Under the pieces are notes generated by a model. The model was not told the DNA's origin, made no database searches, and saw nothing but the letters and a program-made list of their open reading frames with translations. Both the position numbers and the translations under genes were made by a program. This document shows, piece by piece, positions 1 through 7,853 of a stretch of DNA of 30,609 nt. Position 1 is the first letter of the stretch. Each line of letters begins with the position of its first letter. The stretch comes from UBA9410 sp036123585 (lineage in GTDB: Bacteria; Actinomycetota; Acidimicrobiia; Acidimicrobiales; MedAcidi-G1), in the NCBI GenBank assembly GCA_036123585.1, contig JAZADN010000066.1, positions 1 through 30,609 of the forward strand, read 5' to 3'.

Positions 1-220
1 GTGAGAGAAACATTGAGGTCGGACCCTCAGGAACCGCGATAGTCCGTGCCTGGGCATCCCAGATACCGGCAGCCATATCGTGGAGTTGGGCTAGAAGGTA
101 ATTTTGAGCCGTCCGATCAACCACGTGGCGCATCTCTCTGGCAATGCTCTGCATCCCGTGCCAGACGGTTGACAACGTGATCGGATCAACACTCTGGCGG
201 GCTTCACCCGAGTTAGTCAT
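1..220 (-). CDS. hyuB: Hydantoinase B/oxoprolinase-family subunit, N-terminal part (runs off the window)
   Basis: Reading the minus strand from an ATG at 220 gives 73 codons with no stop before the window edge. The start MTNSGEARQSVDPITLSTVW and the later RTAQNYLLAQLHDMAAGIWD match the N-terminus of HyuB/acetophenone-carboxylase-type subunits: the DPITL opening, then a segment ending in the RT-A pattern and a D-A-x-x-R-T-I motif. The ATG overlaps the TGA of the upstream hyuA (ATGA at 217-220), so the two are translationally coupled, as expected for subunits of one ATP-dependent ring-opening or carboxylating enzyme. About 70 of an expected 500 or more residues are visible, so the substrate cannot be judged. 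The family assignment is firm because of both sequence and gene order. Confidence 0.88.
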   Translation of the reverse strand, partial: MTNSGEARQSVDPITLSTVWHGMQSIAREMRHVVDRTAQNYLLAQLHDMAAGIWDAQARTIAVPEGPTSMFLS

Positions 221-2325
221 CGGTTCCCTCCCGTTTGGTTGCTGAGAGCGGACGAGTCGCTGACACTGGTGAGCACATATCCATGCTGCCGATCCACTTC
301 ACAACTGAAGGTCTCCGGAACGACCACTGTGGTCTTTTCCTCCTCGACGATGGCCGGCCCCTCAAACCGGTTACCCGACCGCAGCAGACTTCCGTCATAG
401 ACGGGGGTCTCGACTGGCACACCGTTAAAGATGCATTCTCGCGTCGACTTTTGCGCTGCGGCGGCGTCGGAAGATCCCTCTTCGGCCTCGCTCAGTTCGA
501 ACCTGGCCTTCTTCACCGTCGCTTTGAGATAGAAGGTCAACAGTTCGGTCTCTTTCCAGGGCATCTGGAAGGTGTAGAGCTCTTCGTGCCGACGGTGGAA
601 GTTGGCAACGGATTCAGAAACGCTTTCGCCGTCAACGTCGCCGAGCGGAAACGACACCTCGACCTCGCTGAACTGGCCGATATATCGCATGGCGACCGTT
701 CGCACGAACTCAACATCTCCCGGATGTGCACCCATGTCCTGCAGACCGCTGGCCGCCTCGTCCTCCATCTCCTGGAAGAGCTCGGCGATTCTCCTTAGGT
801 CCACTGTCGCTGAAGGGGCGATGTAGGAACGTGCGTAATTCCTGCCGATATCCATGGCAAACATCCCGAAAGCAGAAAATGTCGCAGCGATGCTCGGCAC
901 AATTACTGTCGGCACTCGCAAGCGCTCCGCGATGAACGCTGCGTGAACTGGCCCTGCACCTCCACCCGCAACGATGGCGATGTCTCGCACGTCAAGGCCT
1001 CTGGAAGTGAATACTTCGCTGATCTGATCCGCCATGAAGGAACTGACTGCCGTAAGGATCGCCTGGGCCGCTTCTACTTCAGTCATGCCCAGTGGTTCGG
1101 CGACCTCCGTCCGGACAGCCTCGGCAGCCTTAGACCGGTCCAGTGCGATCTCGCCTCCGAGGAAATAGCCGGGGTCGACATACCCCAGTAGGACATCCGC
1201 ATCGGTAGTCGTGGGCAAGGTTCCGCCTTTGCCGTAACAGGCTGGCCCAGGATCGCTCCCCGCCGACTGCGGGCCGACTCGGAGCAGACCCAGCGAGTCA
1301 ATCCACGCGATCGAGCCCCCGCCAGCCCCCGCTGAGTGGACATCAACCATCTTGATGCCGACACGTTCGTCCCCGGCCCAGTTTTCGGTAGTGGTCGGGA
1401 CTTCAGCGTCCATGACGACTCCGATATCAATGGAAGTGCCCCCCATGTCGAAGGAGAGAACGTTCCTGTGGCCCGCAGTCTCGCCGGCGTAGATCGCGGC
1501 GGCGGGCGCGGCGGCGGGTCCTGAACCGATCAAGTACACGGCGCGTCTGCGACAGCGGTCAACGGTCTCCACTAGACCGTCCGACAGCATCATCAGGAGC
1601 GTGCCGTCAAAACCATTGTCATGAAGTCGGCGCTCCAAGGCGTCTAGATAGCGTTCCACCACGGGCCCGACGTACGCCGAGACAACTGTCGTCGAGAACC
1701 GCTCCCACTCCCGCCAGACCGGCAAGATGTCGTGGGAGGTCGTCACGTGGGCGTCAGGCAGGACCTCTTGGACGATTTCCTGCGCCCGACGCTCGTTCTC
1801 TGGCGCTGCATAGGAATGCAAAAAACAGATCGCCACCGCCTCTGTGCCGTCATCGCCTAGTTGCTGAGCAGCAAGACGAACGTCCGCCTCGTCGAGCTCC
1901 TCGAGGATCTCTCCTTCATAGGTAGACCTCTCTGTGGCCTCAAGCCTGCGGCGTCGCGGAACCAAAGGGTCGTATGGCGGAACGAACACGTTGTACATCG
2001 AAGTTCGAACGTTCTTGTAGCCCCGTCGGATCTCGATGACGTCGGGAAAGTTCCGGGTGGTGATCATCCCGGTCGTCGCGCCGTCCTTGTTGATGAGCGT
2101 GTTGGTCGCAAGCGTTGTTCCGTGAATCAGCAGCCCGACCTGGGCTACAAAACCTTCAACCGTGAGGTCATAGGCAACCGACGCCTTTTCAAGCGCATCC
2201 ATGAGGCCGATCGAGGGGTCGCTCGGGGTCGTAGGCGCCTTGAACTGTCGAACCTCACCCGACGCCTCCTGGAGCACGAGACAGTCGGTGAAGGTTCCAC
2301 CTACGTCAATCGCGATTCGGAACAC
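217..2325 (-). CDS. hyuA: Hydantoinase A/oxoprolinase-family ATP-dependent subunit
   Basis: A protein of about 702 aa of the hydantoinase/oxoprolinase family, cytoplasmic, normally working with HyuB to hydrolyse or carboxylate a substrate at the cost of ATP. The N-terminus carries DVGGTFTD (residues 7-14), the family's nucleotide-binding signature. A second ASKHA-type motif, DMGGTSIDIGV, lies near residue 300, followed by GSDPGPACYG. The internal stretch RRGYKNVRTSMYNVFVPPYD resembles acetophenone/acetone-carboxylase-like members as much as N-methylhydantoinases, so the substrate is open. I chose the GTG at 2325 because a GGGGGT ribosome site precedes it and homologues begin right before this motif; an in-frame GTG at 2346 is the alternative. 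Composition is lower in GC than the central operons. A palindrome at 2444-2455 and a hairpin at 2360-2408 lie upstream. Confidence 0.93.
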   Translation of the reverse strand: MFRIAIDVGGTFTDCLVLQEASGEVRQFKAPTTPSDPSIGLMDALEKASVAYDLTVEGFVAQVGLLIHGTTLATNTLINKDGATTGMITTRNFPDVIEIRRGYKNVRTSMYNVFVPPYDPLVPRRRRLEATERSTYEGEILEELDEADVRLAAQQLGDDGTEAVAICFLHSYAAPENERRAQEIVQEVLPDAHVTTSHDILPVWREWERFSTTVVSAYVGPVVERYLDALERRLHDNGFDGTLLMMLSDGLVETVDRCRRRAVYLIGSGPAAAPAAAIYAGETAGHRNVLSFDMGGTSIDIGVVMDAEVPTTTENWAGDERVGIKMVDVHSAGAGGGSIAWIDSLGLLRVGPQSAGSDPGPACYGKGGTLPTTTDADVLLGYVDPGYFLGGEIALDRSKAAEAVRTEVAEPLGMTEVEAAQAILTAVSSFMADQISEVFTSRGLDVRDIAIVAGGGAGPVHAAFIAERLRVPTVIVPSIAATFSAFGMFAMDIGRNYARSYIAPSATVDLRRIAELFQEMEDEAASGLQDMGAHPGDVEFVRTVAMRYIGQFSEVEVSFPLGDVDGESVSESVANFHRRHEELYTFQMPWKETELLTFYLKATVKKARFELSEAEEGSSDAAAAQKSTRECIFNGVPVETPVYDGSLLRSGNRFEGPAIVEEEKTTVVVPETFSCEVDRQHGYVLTSVSDSSALSNQTGGNR

Positions 2326-2653
2326 GAGACCCCCAATTTCACCCACGTTCTATCGCTTTGGGATCGGGCGAGACCACCCTCGTAATGGGAGTGGAAGCCC
2401 GAGATCCCCTGGTATCAAAGTAGATCCAACCCAAAGGCAGGCACTGGTATACCAGCAACATACGGGGGGGCGCAAATGGCGGCCATGCGGACAAAACCTG
2501 CTTGTTTGGATACCGACCACCACCCATCTCCCAGGCGATGCTGGCCCAGCCAGTTGAACGCCTCTTATGAGGGAGGAAGCCGAGTTCGCCCCGTCCCGGC
2601 GGGCGGGGTCGAGTTACCCAAGGGCGGCAGCGCCGGCGTCCGCTAGGGGCCGA
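2326..2653. other. Non-coding region upstream of hyuA and downstream of the EamA gene
   Basis: I find no convincing gene in these 328 bases. Features visible are a 10-bp inverted repeat with a 2-nt bulge (GGGATCGGGC 2360-2369 against GCCCGAGATCCC 2397-2408), two direct CTGGTAT boxes (2409-2415 and 2444-2450), a perfect palindrome at 2444-2455, and a GC-rich hairpin at 2589-2608 (CCCCG-T-CCC, loop GGC, GGGCGGGG) that could end transcription of the EamA gene, although no T-run follows. Confidence 0.5.
2444..2455. promoter_or_regulatory. Perfect palindrome, candidate GntR-family operator for hyuAB
   Basis: CTGGTATACCAG is a perfect 12-bp palindrome about 120 bp upstream of the hyuA start. Many GntR/FadR-type (FCD) regulators bind sites of the form TGGT-n-ACCA, and such regulators often control catabolic operons. 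A second half-box CTGGTAT at 2409-2415 lies 35 bp away. No regulator gene is in the window, so this rests on pattern alone. Confidence 0.4.
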
Positions 2654-3547
2654 TCAGGAAGCCAGCGAGAAACACGCCACGGCCGCCAGTCCAAACAGCC
2701 CGCCAATCGCTTGGATTCGATAGAGCCGCTCACCCAGAAAACGCCACGACACTGCCACACTGACTGCCGGGCACAGGGCGATCAGTGCCGTGACCACCGC
2801 CGCCGATCCACGCAGGTAGGCCGCCGTGCTGAGCAGGAAGGCCACTGAACTGGTGAAGCCGAGCACCATCCCATAACGTCGCACCACCCTCTCGGGCCAG
2901 AGCCGCTGGGACTGCCGTCGCGCAGCGAACGGAAGGACCAGCGCTCCGGTGGCCAACACCAAGAAGGCCGGCAGGTCCCCCGACTCCGGAGCCGCCTGGG
3001 TGATGAACACGCCGGCCATACCGATACTGGTCCCCACCACCACCGCTAGGCCTATGGCTGGACTTCGTAGGAACTCAGAAGCTCTGGGCACCCTGCCCTC
3101 CCCGGAGAGAAGGACCACTGCCGGGATGGCCAATAGAACACCCAGTAGCTCGATAGGCGCCAGATTCTGGCCAATGAACGGTCCAACGATGGCCGGCACG
3201 ACGATCATTGTGAGGCCGTAGCCGGGGGCGAATACCGCTACGGGACCGCGGGCCATTCCCAGGTACAACAGCGGTCGGGTTACGGCGGTCATCAGGCCGG
3301 CACCGACCGGCCAGAGCACGTCGGCGAGGCGCACCACCTCTGGGGGTCGGAGCAGAACCACAACGCCGAGGAACACCACGGCGACGGTGGTGGCAGTCAA
3401 GGCGACCGAAATGGCGGCCCCAGGGCGGTCGGCCCGCCGGATGGCCACGCCTCCCAGTAGGTCTCCTAAGCCGAAGAAGACGGCTGCTAGGCCGGCGAGG
3501 AGGACGGTCACCGGCGCATGCTGCCCGCCACCACCCTGACCGGCCAC
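2654..3547 (-). CDS. EamA/DMT-family membrane transporter
   Basis: A 297-aa, very hydrophobic protein with about ten predicted membrane segments arranged as two repeated halves, as in EamA (drug/metabolite transporter, DMT) permeases. The first helix contains GLAAVFFGLGDLLGGVAIRR. The second half ends with the typical SVAVSWRFLGERLYRIQAIG segment before the last helix, a hallmark of the family (W-x-x-L-x-E-x-x-x-x-x-Q). It probably exports or exchanges a small metabolite; the substrate is unknown. The GTG at 3547 is the longest start; a GTG at 3511 is also possible and would remove a Gly/His-rich leader. It is divergent from the pentapeptide protein, with about 77 bp between the chosen starts. 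Confidence 0.85.
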   Translation of the reverse strand: MAGQGGGGQHAPVTVLLAGLAAVFFGLGDLLGGVAIRRADRPGAAISVALTATTVAVVFLGVVVLLRPPEVVRLADVLWPVGAGLMTAVTRPLLYLGMARGPVAVFAPGYGLTMIVVPAIVGPFIGQNLAPIELLGVLLAIPAVVLLSGEGRVPRASEFLRSPAIGLAVVVGTSIGMAGVFITQAAPESGDLPAFLVLATGALVLPFAARRQSQRLWPERVVRRYGMVLGFTSSVAFLLSTAAYLRGSAAVVTALIALCPAVSVAVSWRFLGERLYRIQAIGGLFGLAAVACFSLAS

Positions 3548-3624
3548 CCCGGGCGACGGGAAATCCCCAGACCCGGGAACTCCGTCGGGCTGGGTCGCCT
3601 AGCCTCCGCCCGATGGAGGGGACC

Positions 3625-4320
3625 ATGCTGGTACACGGCTACGAGGTCGGAGCGGGCGCTGATCTAGCTGGCGCCGATCTGACCGACAGCGACCTCCGAT
3701 CCGCTGACCTGAGCGGTTCGTGGCTGGGTGGCGCAGTGCTGAGTGGCTCGGACCTGTCCGATGCCCACCTGGTAGGCGCCGACCTGCGCCATGCCATCTG
3801 CCGGGCCACCGTGTTCGCCGACGCGGACCTGCACCATGCCAACCTGTGGAACGCTGATCTCACCGAGGCGCGTCTAGGCGGGGCGACCCTCAGTCGCTCG
3901 TGGTTAGGGAACGCCCGAATGGCGGGCGCGGACCTGCGCAGCGCCGAACTGGGCGGGGCATGGCTCACCGCTGCGGACCTGACCGGGGCGACCCTCGGGG
4001 CAGCCATCCTCGCCGGCACCTGTCTTACCCGGACCTGCATGCGCGAGGCTGACCTAACCGGAGCGTTTGCCGGTGGAGCCGACCTGCGCAGCGCCATGTT
4101 GAACGGGGCCACCATCCGGGCCGCCAACCTCTCGGGGGCCATCCTGCGGGGCGCCTCACTGATCGGCGCCGATCTGGGTCTGTCTGACCTGGTGGGCGCC
4201 GACCTGACCGATGCTCAACTCGACGGGGTCTCCCTCGACGGCATCCGCCACGACGACACCACCCGTTGGCCGAGAAACTTCACACCGCCATCGTCCGGTG
4301 GCCTGAACGACCACGACTGA
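3625..4320 (+). CDS. Pentapeptide-repeat protein
   Basis: About 231 aa made almost entirely of A(D/N)Lxx pentapeptides, for example ADLAGADLTDSDLRSADLSG near the start, and continuing to about residue 215. The final 20 residues are non-repetitive (DDTTRWPRNFTPPSS), a capping sequence seen at the end of many such proteins. The family folds as a right-handed quadrilateral beta-helix; some members (Qnr, MfpA) mimic DNA and bind gyrase, but most have no known role. I chose the ATG at 3625 because GGAGGGG (3615-3621) sits just upstream; an in-frame ATG at 3613 overlaps this ribosome site. It is followed 18 bp later by the phosphotransferase gene, probably in one transcript. The repeats also create long open frames on the opposite strand, which are not genes. 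Confidence 0.92.
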   Translation: MLVHGYEVGAGADLAGADLTDSDLRSADLSGSWLGGAVLSGSDLSDAHLVGADLRHAICRATVFADADLHHANLWNADLTEARLGGATLSRSWLGNARMAGADLRSAELGGAWLTAADLTGATLGAAILAGTCLTRTCMREADLTGAFAGGADLRSAMLNGATIRAANLSGAILRGASLIGADLGLSDLVGADLTDAQLDGVSLDGIRHDDTTRWPRNFTPPSSGGLNDHD

Positions 4321-4338
4321 CCATCATGGGGGCACGCC

Positions 4339-5439
4339 ATGGCTGAAAACGGATTCCCGACTTCGATCGAAGAGGTCACCGCCGACTGGCTGACCGACGC
4401 CCTGACCGCGGCCGGCGAATTGGACGGCAGCCGAGTGACGGACTTCTCTTCGGAACTCATCGGCCAGGGGGTCGGCCTCCTCGGCCTGCTCCACCGGATC
4501 ACCCCCAACTACAGCGACGGAGGGGTCGGCCCGGCCTCCGTGGTGCTGAAGTCGCCGGTCGACCACGAGGAGACCCGCTTCCTCACTCGGACCTTCGGGT
4601 TCTACGGCAAGGAGGTGGCCTTCTACCGGACCGCTTCGGATGCCAGCCCGCTGGCCACTCCTAGGTGCCTGGCCGCCGAACACGATCCGGAGAGCGACGA
4701 CTTCGTCCTCCTGCTGGAGGACTTGTCCGACGCCGACGTCTACAGCCAACTGGACGGCTGTCCACCGGACCTGGCCGAGAGTGCCCTTAGGGCGCTAGCT
4801 CGCCATCACGCCGCCTTCTGGGAGAGCCCGGCCTTCGACACCGAGTTGTCGTGGCTACCCGCCGGGTGGGACCCGCCCATGCCTCAAGGTGTCCAGCACG
4901 GCGTGGCGACCGGGTGGGAGCCGTTTCTGGCTGCCTTCGGCGAACGGGTCGACGACGACATCCGGGCCATCGGCGAGCGGTTCCCTGCAGTGACCGCCGA
5001 GATGATGACGTTCCCGGAACGGGAGGTCACCTTCGCCCACGCCGACTACCGCCTGGACAACCTCTTCTTCCGGAAGGACAGCGGCGGCGGCGACCCTGAC
5101 GTGGTGGCTATCGACTGGCAGATTTGTGTGAAGACGGTCGGCGGCTACGACGTCGGCTACTTCCTCAGCCAGAGTCTCACCGTCGAGGACCGGCGCACCC
5201 ATGAGACCCGCCTGTTGGAGGCCTACCGGGAGACCCTGGCCGAGTCGGGCATCGACTACCCGGCTGACCAGCTCTGGGAGGACTACCGTCGCACCGCCCT
5301 GTTCTGCCTCTGCTACCCCATCCAGGCCGGCGGCACCATCGAGTTGGTCAACGAACGCGCTGTGGCCCTAGTCGGCGACATGCTGGACCGGGTGGTGACG
5401 GCCATTCGGGATCTGGACGCCGCCGAGTTCCTGCCCTAG
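4339..5439 (+). CDS. Phosphotransferase-family (APH/EcKinase-like) kinase
   Basis: A 366-aa protein kinase-like-fold phosphotransferase related to the DUF1679/ecdysteroid-kinase-like and aminoglycoside phosphotransferase groups. The N-terminal lobe has a Gly-rich segment (IGQGVGLLGLLHRI) followed by the expected lysine in SVVLKSP. The catalytic loop is HADYRLDN (His234 to Asn241), the Brenner motif HxDxxxxN. The metal-binding motif is IDWQ, with Asp259. It should transfer the gamma-phosphate of ATP to a small hydroxyl-bearing molecule in the cytoplasm; actinobacteria have many of these with unknown substrates, so calling it antibiotic resistance would be unsupported. A GGGGGC ribosome site precedes the ATG. 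It likely shares a transcript with the pentapeptide gene and converges on the histidine phosphatase. Confidence 0.87.
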   Translation: MAENGFPTSIEEVTADWLTDALTAAGELDGSRVTDFSSELIGQGVGLLGLLHRITPNYSDGGVGPASVVLKSPVDHEETRFLTRTFGFYGKEVAFYRTASDASPLATPRCLAAEHDPESDDFVLLLEDLSDADVYSQLDGCPPDLAESALRALARHHAAFWESPAFDTELSWLPAGWDPPMPQGVQHGVATGWEPFLAAFGERVDDDIRAIGERFPAVTAEMMTFPEREVTFAHADYRLDNLFFRKDSGGGDPDVVAIDWQICVKTVGGYDVGYFLSQSLTVEDRRTHETRLLEAYRETLAESGIDYPADQLWEDYRRTALFCLCYPIQAGGTIELVNERAVALVGDMLDRVVTAIRDLDAAEFLP

Positions 5440-5480
5440 GAGCCCCCGACCGGCACGGCGGCCCGACCACTGTCAAGGGC

Positions 5481-6071
5481 TCAGCCTGTCAGGTGGGCCG
5501 TGTCGTTGAAGCCACGCAAGGACGGCCCAGTCGGCCCGAAGCCAACGGTCATGATCGAGGCGGGAGCCACGAACGTCCGCCACGCAACCTCGTCACCCAC
5601 GTCGAGCGTCCACGCCAGAGCCGCCTTGACAGGTGACACGTGGGTGACAACCACCACCTCCTTGGTACGCGCCTCCTCGACCAGATCGTCCAGCGCTGCC
5701 CGGACCCTCCGACCGAGCGAACGGTGCGACTCTCCACCGGGCGGCGACCAGTCCAGGTCGGCCCGCCATGCCGCCCAGGTCTCGGCCGGGACATCGGCCA
5801 CCGGGAGGCCGTCGAACTCGCCGTAGTCCATCTCGATCCACCGGTCGTCGACTTCGACCACACACTCGACACCATCGACCTGCACGAACGCATCCGCCGT
5901 GCGTCGGGTCCGCAGCAGCGGGCTGGATACCACCCGGTCGACTGGACCGACCGCTGCAGCAACGGCCGCGGCCTGCCACTCCCCCAACTCGTCGAGGTCC
6001 GGGTCCAGACGGCCTAGCAGCAGTCCGGAGGCGTTCGCCTTGGTCCGGCCGTGGCGGACTACGTAGAGCAT
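5481..6071 (-). CDS. Histidine phosphatase superfamily protein
   Basis: A 196-aa member of the histidine phosphatase (phosphoglycerate-mutase-like) superfamily. It begins MLYVVRHGRTKAN, with the phospho-accepting His in the RHG motif. The second catalytic region is EMDYGEFDG, and the C-terminal catalytic His is in VVVTHVSPVKAAL. Such proteins dephosphorylate small phosphoesters or act as alpha-ribazole-phosphate phosphatase-like enzymes; the substrate here is unknown. The ATG at 6071 overlaps the TGA of the upstream membrane-protein gene (ATGA), which decides the start; a longer in-frame start at 6155 would lie inside that gene. It is the last gene of a four-gene minus-strand operon. Confidence 0.9.
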   Translation of the reverse strand: MLYVVRHGRTKANASGLLLGRLDPDLDELGEWQAAAVAAAVGPVDRVVSSPLLRTRRTADAFVQVDGVECVVEVDDRWIEMDYGEFDGLPVADVPAETWAAWRADLDWSPPGGESHRSLGRRVRAALDDLVEEARTKEVVVVTHVSPVKAALAWTLDVGDEVAWRTFVAPASIMTVGFGPTGPSLRGFNDTAHLTG

Positions 6072-6556
6072 CAGCGCTGCCCCGGGACAGTCAGGCGACC
6101 CTCGCGGATCAGGGCCCGACGGACCTCGGGGCGGTCCAACCCGAAATACCTCCAAGCCCAGACTCCCACTCCGAGGCCGGCCACCTCGAGCAGCAGGCCG
6201 GTAGCGCCACGGCCGAACTCCGGTAGCGGACCGTCACCCAGCACGTCGACCCCTGTGAACGGCCACCAAAACAAGTCGGTGTCGGCCCACGTTCCATCAA
6301 GCACCAGATGAGCCAGTAGTCCGACGGGCACGCCCAGCCACCGGCGTTGGATGTGGCGTTGCCCGCGGGCCACCACCATCACCGCTGCCAGAGCGATCGC
6401 ACCGAAAGCCGGAGTGTGGAGAACCCATGGCCCGCCGACTAGGGCTTCGCCCACGGGCAGGAGTGCTCCAACCATGACGAAGCGCATGTCCATCTCCGCG
6501 CTCTTGAAGATGAGAGCGACGGCCACGACTGCGACCACTGCGAACCAGATGAGCAC
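6071..6556 (-). CDS. Small membrane protein resembling the YdjM/DUF457-type metal-dependent hydrolase family
   Basis: A 161-aa protein with about four hydrophobic segments. The central stretch LLAHLVLDGTWADTDLFWWP, with its His and Asp spaced HxxxD and followed by an FWWPF element, resembles the membrane-bound YdjM/DUF457 family, annotated as metal-dependent hydrolases; GALLP and VLHT match the earlier conserved positions. Catalysis is not proven for the family. It starts 21 bp after the zinc-ribbon gene and its stop overlaps the phosphatase start, so it is translationally coupled. I am confident it is a real gene and moderately confident about the family. Confidence 0.72.
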   Translation of the reverse strand: MLIWFAVVAVVAVALIFKSAEMDMRFVMVGALLPVGEALVGGPWVLHTPAFGAIALAAVMVVARGQRHIQRRWLGVPVGLLAHLVLDGTWADTDLFWWPFTGVDVLGDGPLPEFGRGATGLLLEVAGLGVGVWAWRYFGLDRPEVRRALIREGRLTVPGQR

Positions 6557-6577
6557 CGTGACTCCCGCCGTCGGGCT

Positions 6578-7282
6578 TCAGCGGACAACCAGCCGGCCGC
6601 ACTCACTGCAGTCGGCCAGCGTTCCCTCGGGCAACTGCCGCACCCGATCGGCCTCCACGGCGGGCATGGAGGACGGACAGCCACTGCAGTCCATACCTGA
6701 GAAGCCGACGACGGTGCTGGGGCCGAAAGCGGGGCGGTTGCGCTCGTAGCGGACCATGAGTTCGTCGGGAACGGTGTGGACTGCTTCGGCCCGCCGACCC
6801 GCGGACTCGGCCAGCTCCCCGATGATCGCCCCCTCTGCCTCCCCGAGGGCGTTGCTCGCCGCGGTGACCGCCTCGTCCTGCTCGTCGGCCACCGTGACCA
6901 GTTCGACGAGCCGGGCGTCGATCGGCTCGACCAACTCCATGACCTCAAGGACCTGGCCCTCCAGGCCGTCCTGACGGCGTCGGAGGTGGCCCATCTCGTC
7001 CTGCAGGCTGGTGGCCTCCTTCGGGCTGGTAATTCCGCCGCTGTAGAGCTTCTCGTTGAGTTCCGCCAGGCGAGACTCGACGGCTGCCACCTCGCCCTCG
7101 TATCGGTTCTGTCGTTGGAGGTGCTCCAGGCGCTCCAGTCCTAGGCCCTCGGCCTCGGCGGCAGTCTCGGCGCGGGCCACCTCGGCAGCAGCCAGGACGG
7201 TTCGCTCCGGCAGGTTGGCCCGCCGGTGCTCCAACTGCCCCTTCAGGACGTCTTCGGCCTGGACGTCGAAGAGCGCCTTCAT
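6578..7282 (-). CDS. C4-type zinc-ribbon, coiled-coil protein
   Basis: A 234-aa protein. Residues about 10-165 are a long charged coiled coil rich in Leu, Glu, Ala and Arg, including NEKLYSGGITSPKEATSLQD, the conserved turn of the family. The C-terminus is a zinc ribbon: Cys199 and Cys202 (CSGC) and Cys225 and Cys228 (CSEC), followed by GRLVV. This is the arrangement of the PF02591-type zinc-ribbon proteins, possibly nucleic-acid binding. As I recall, the M. tuberculosis member (Rv2229c) neighbours an RNase H/phosphatase fusion (Rv2228c); here a histidine phosphatase lies two genes downstream. The ATG at 7282 overlaps the stop of the PPOX gene (ATGA), which fixes the start. Confidence 0.88.
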   Translation of the reverse strand: MKALFDVQAEDVLKGQLEHRRANLPERTVLAAAEVARAETAAEAEGLGLERLEHLQRQNRYEGEVAAVESRLAELNEKLYSGGITSPKEATSLQDEMGHLRRRQDGLEGQVLEVMELVEPIDARLVELVTVADEQDEAVTAASNALGEAEGAIIGELAESAGRRAEAVHTVPDELMVRYERNRPAFGPSTVVGFSGMDCSGCPSSMPAVEADRVRQLPEGTLADCSECGRLVVR

Positions 7283-7764
7283 CAGTAGACGCCGCCGAGC
7301 TTGTGGTGGTCCCAGGTGATGACGGTCTCTGGTTCGACAATCACCGCGGTGCGCTTGGCCGCCCACATGGCCACGGCCGGCTCGAAGTGCTCCTCGGGGA
7401 TCTCCGGCTGGTTACGGCGCATCACCAACCGAGCCACCTTCGTGACCTCATCGGCACCACCCTCACCGTCATCCACGTGGAGGACGGCACGCCCCTTGAT
7501 CATCACGCCCCGGAGTTTTTCGTATACGAGGCCGTCCTCCATCAGCACGGTGATCCGGTCGTTACGCCGGAGGTTCACGATCTTCTGCGACTTCGTGTAG
7601 GTCCCAAAGGCCAGTCGTCCGTCAACCGGAGCGAACCAAAGAGTCGACAGGTGGATGTCGCCATCACGGTCGTGACAGGCCACCTGGAGACTCTTCTGTT
7701 CCTCGATGAACGACCACATCTCATCTTCGGTCATGCGGATCCGGTCGCGGCGGCTCTCGGCCAT
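7282..7764 (-). CDS. Pyridoxamine 5'-phosphate oxidase-fold (PPOX) flavin/F420-type protein
   Basis: A 160-aa split-barrel protein of the PPOX superfamily. Visible family features are an N-terminal helix (MTEDEMWSFIEEQK), the strand pair HLSTLWFAPVDGRLAFGT, then TKSQKIVNLRRNDRITVLME, the segment that binds the cofactor phosphate in this fold, and RGVMIKGRAVLH. Actinobacterial relatives bind FMN, F420 or heme, and these motifs do not separate them. A strong GGAGGAGGG ribosome site precedes the ATG at 7764, so upstream in-frame starts are unlikely. It is the first gene of the minus-strand operon PPOX - zinc ribbon - membrane protein - phosphatase, and a 13-bp hairpin lies about 90 bp upstream. 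Confidence 0.87.
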   Translation of the reverse strand: MAESRRDRIRMTEDEMWSFIEEQKSLQVACHDRDGDIHLSTLWFAPVDGRLAFGTYTKSQKIVNLRRNDRITVLMEDGLVYEKLRGVMIKGRAVLHVDDGEGGADEVTKVARLVMRRNQPEIPEEHFEPAVAMWAAKRTAVIVEPETVITWDHHKLGGVY

Positions 7765-7853
7765 GGGTCCCTCCTCCGCTCCCGTCTCCCGGAAGTCGGC
7801 AGGGGGATCGTAGGCAGCGGCAGGTCCGAGGGCGAGAGCTTCCCCAAAAAGTT

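Noticed and set aside
4339..5439. Aminoglycoside resistance phosphotransferase
   Set aside because: The catalytic motifs are generic for the kinase fold, and overall features fit the broad DUF1679/EcKinase-like group with unknown substrates.
5440..5482. Terminator between the convergent phosphotransferase and phosphatase genes (GAGCCC/GGGCTC)
   Set aside because: Only six pairs with a 31-nt loop and no T-run.
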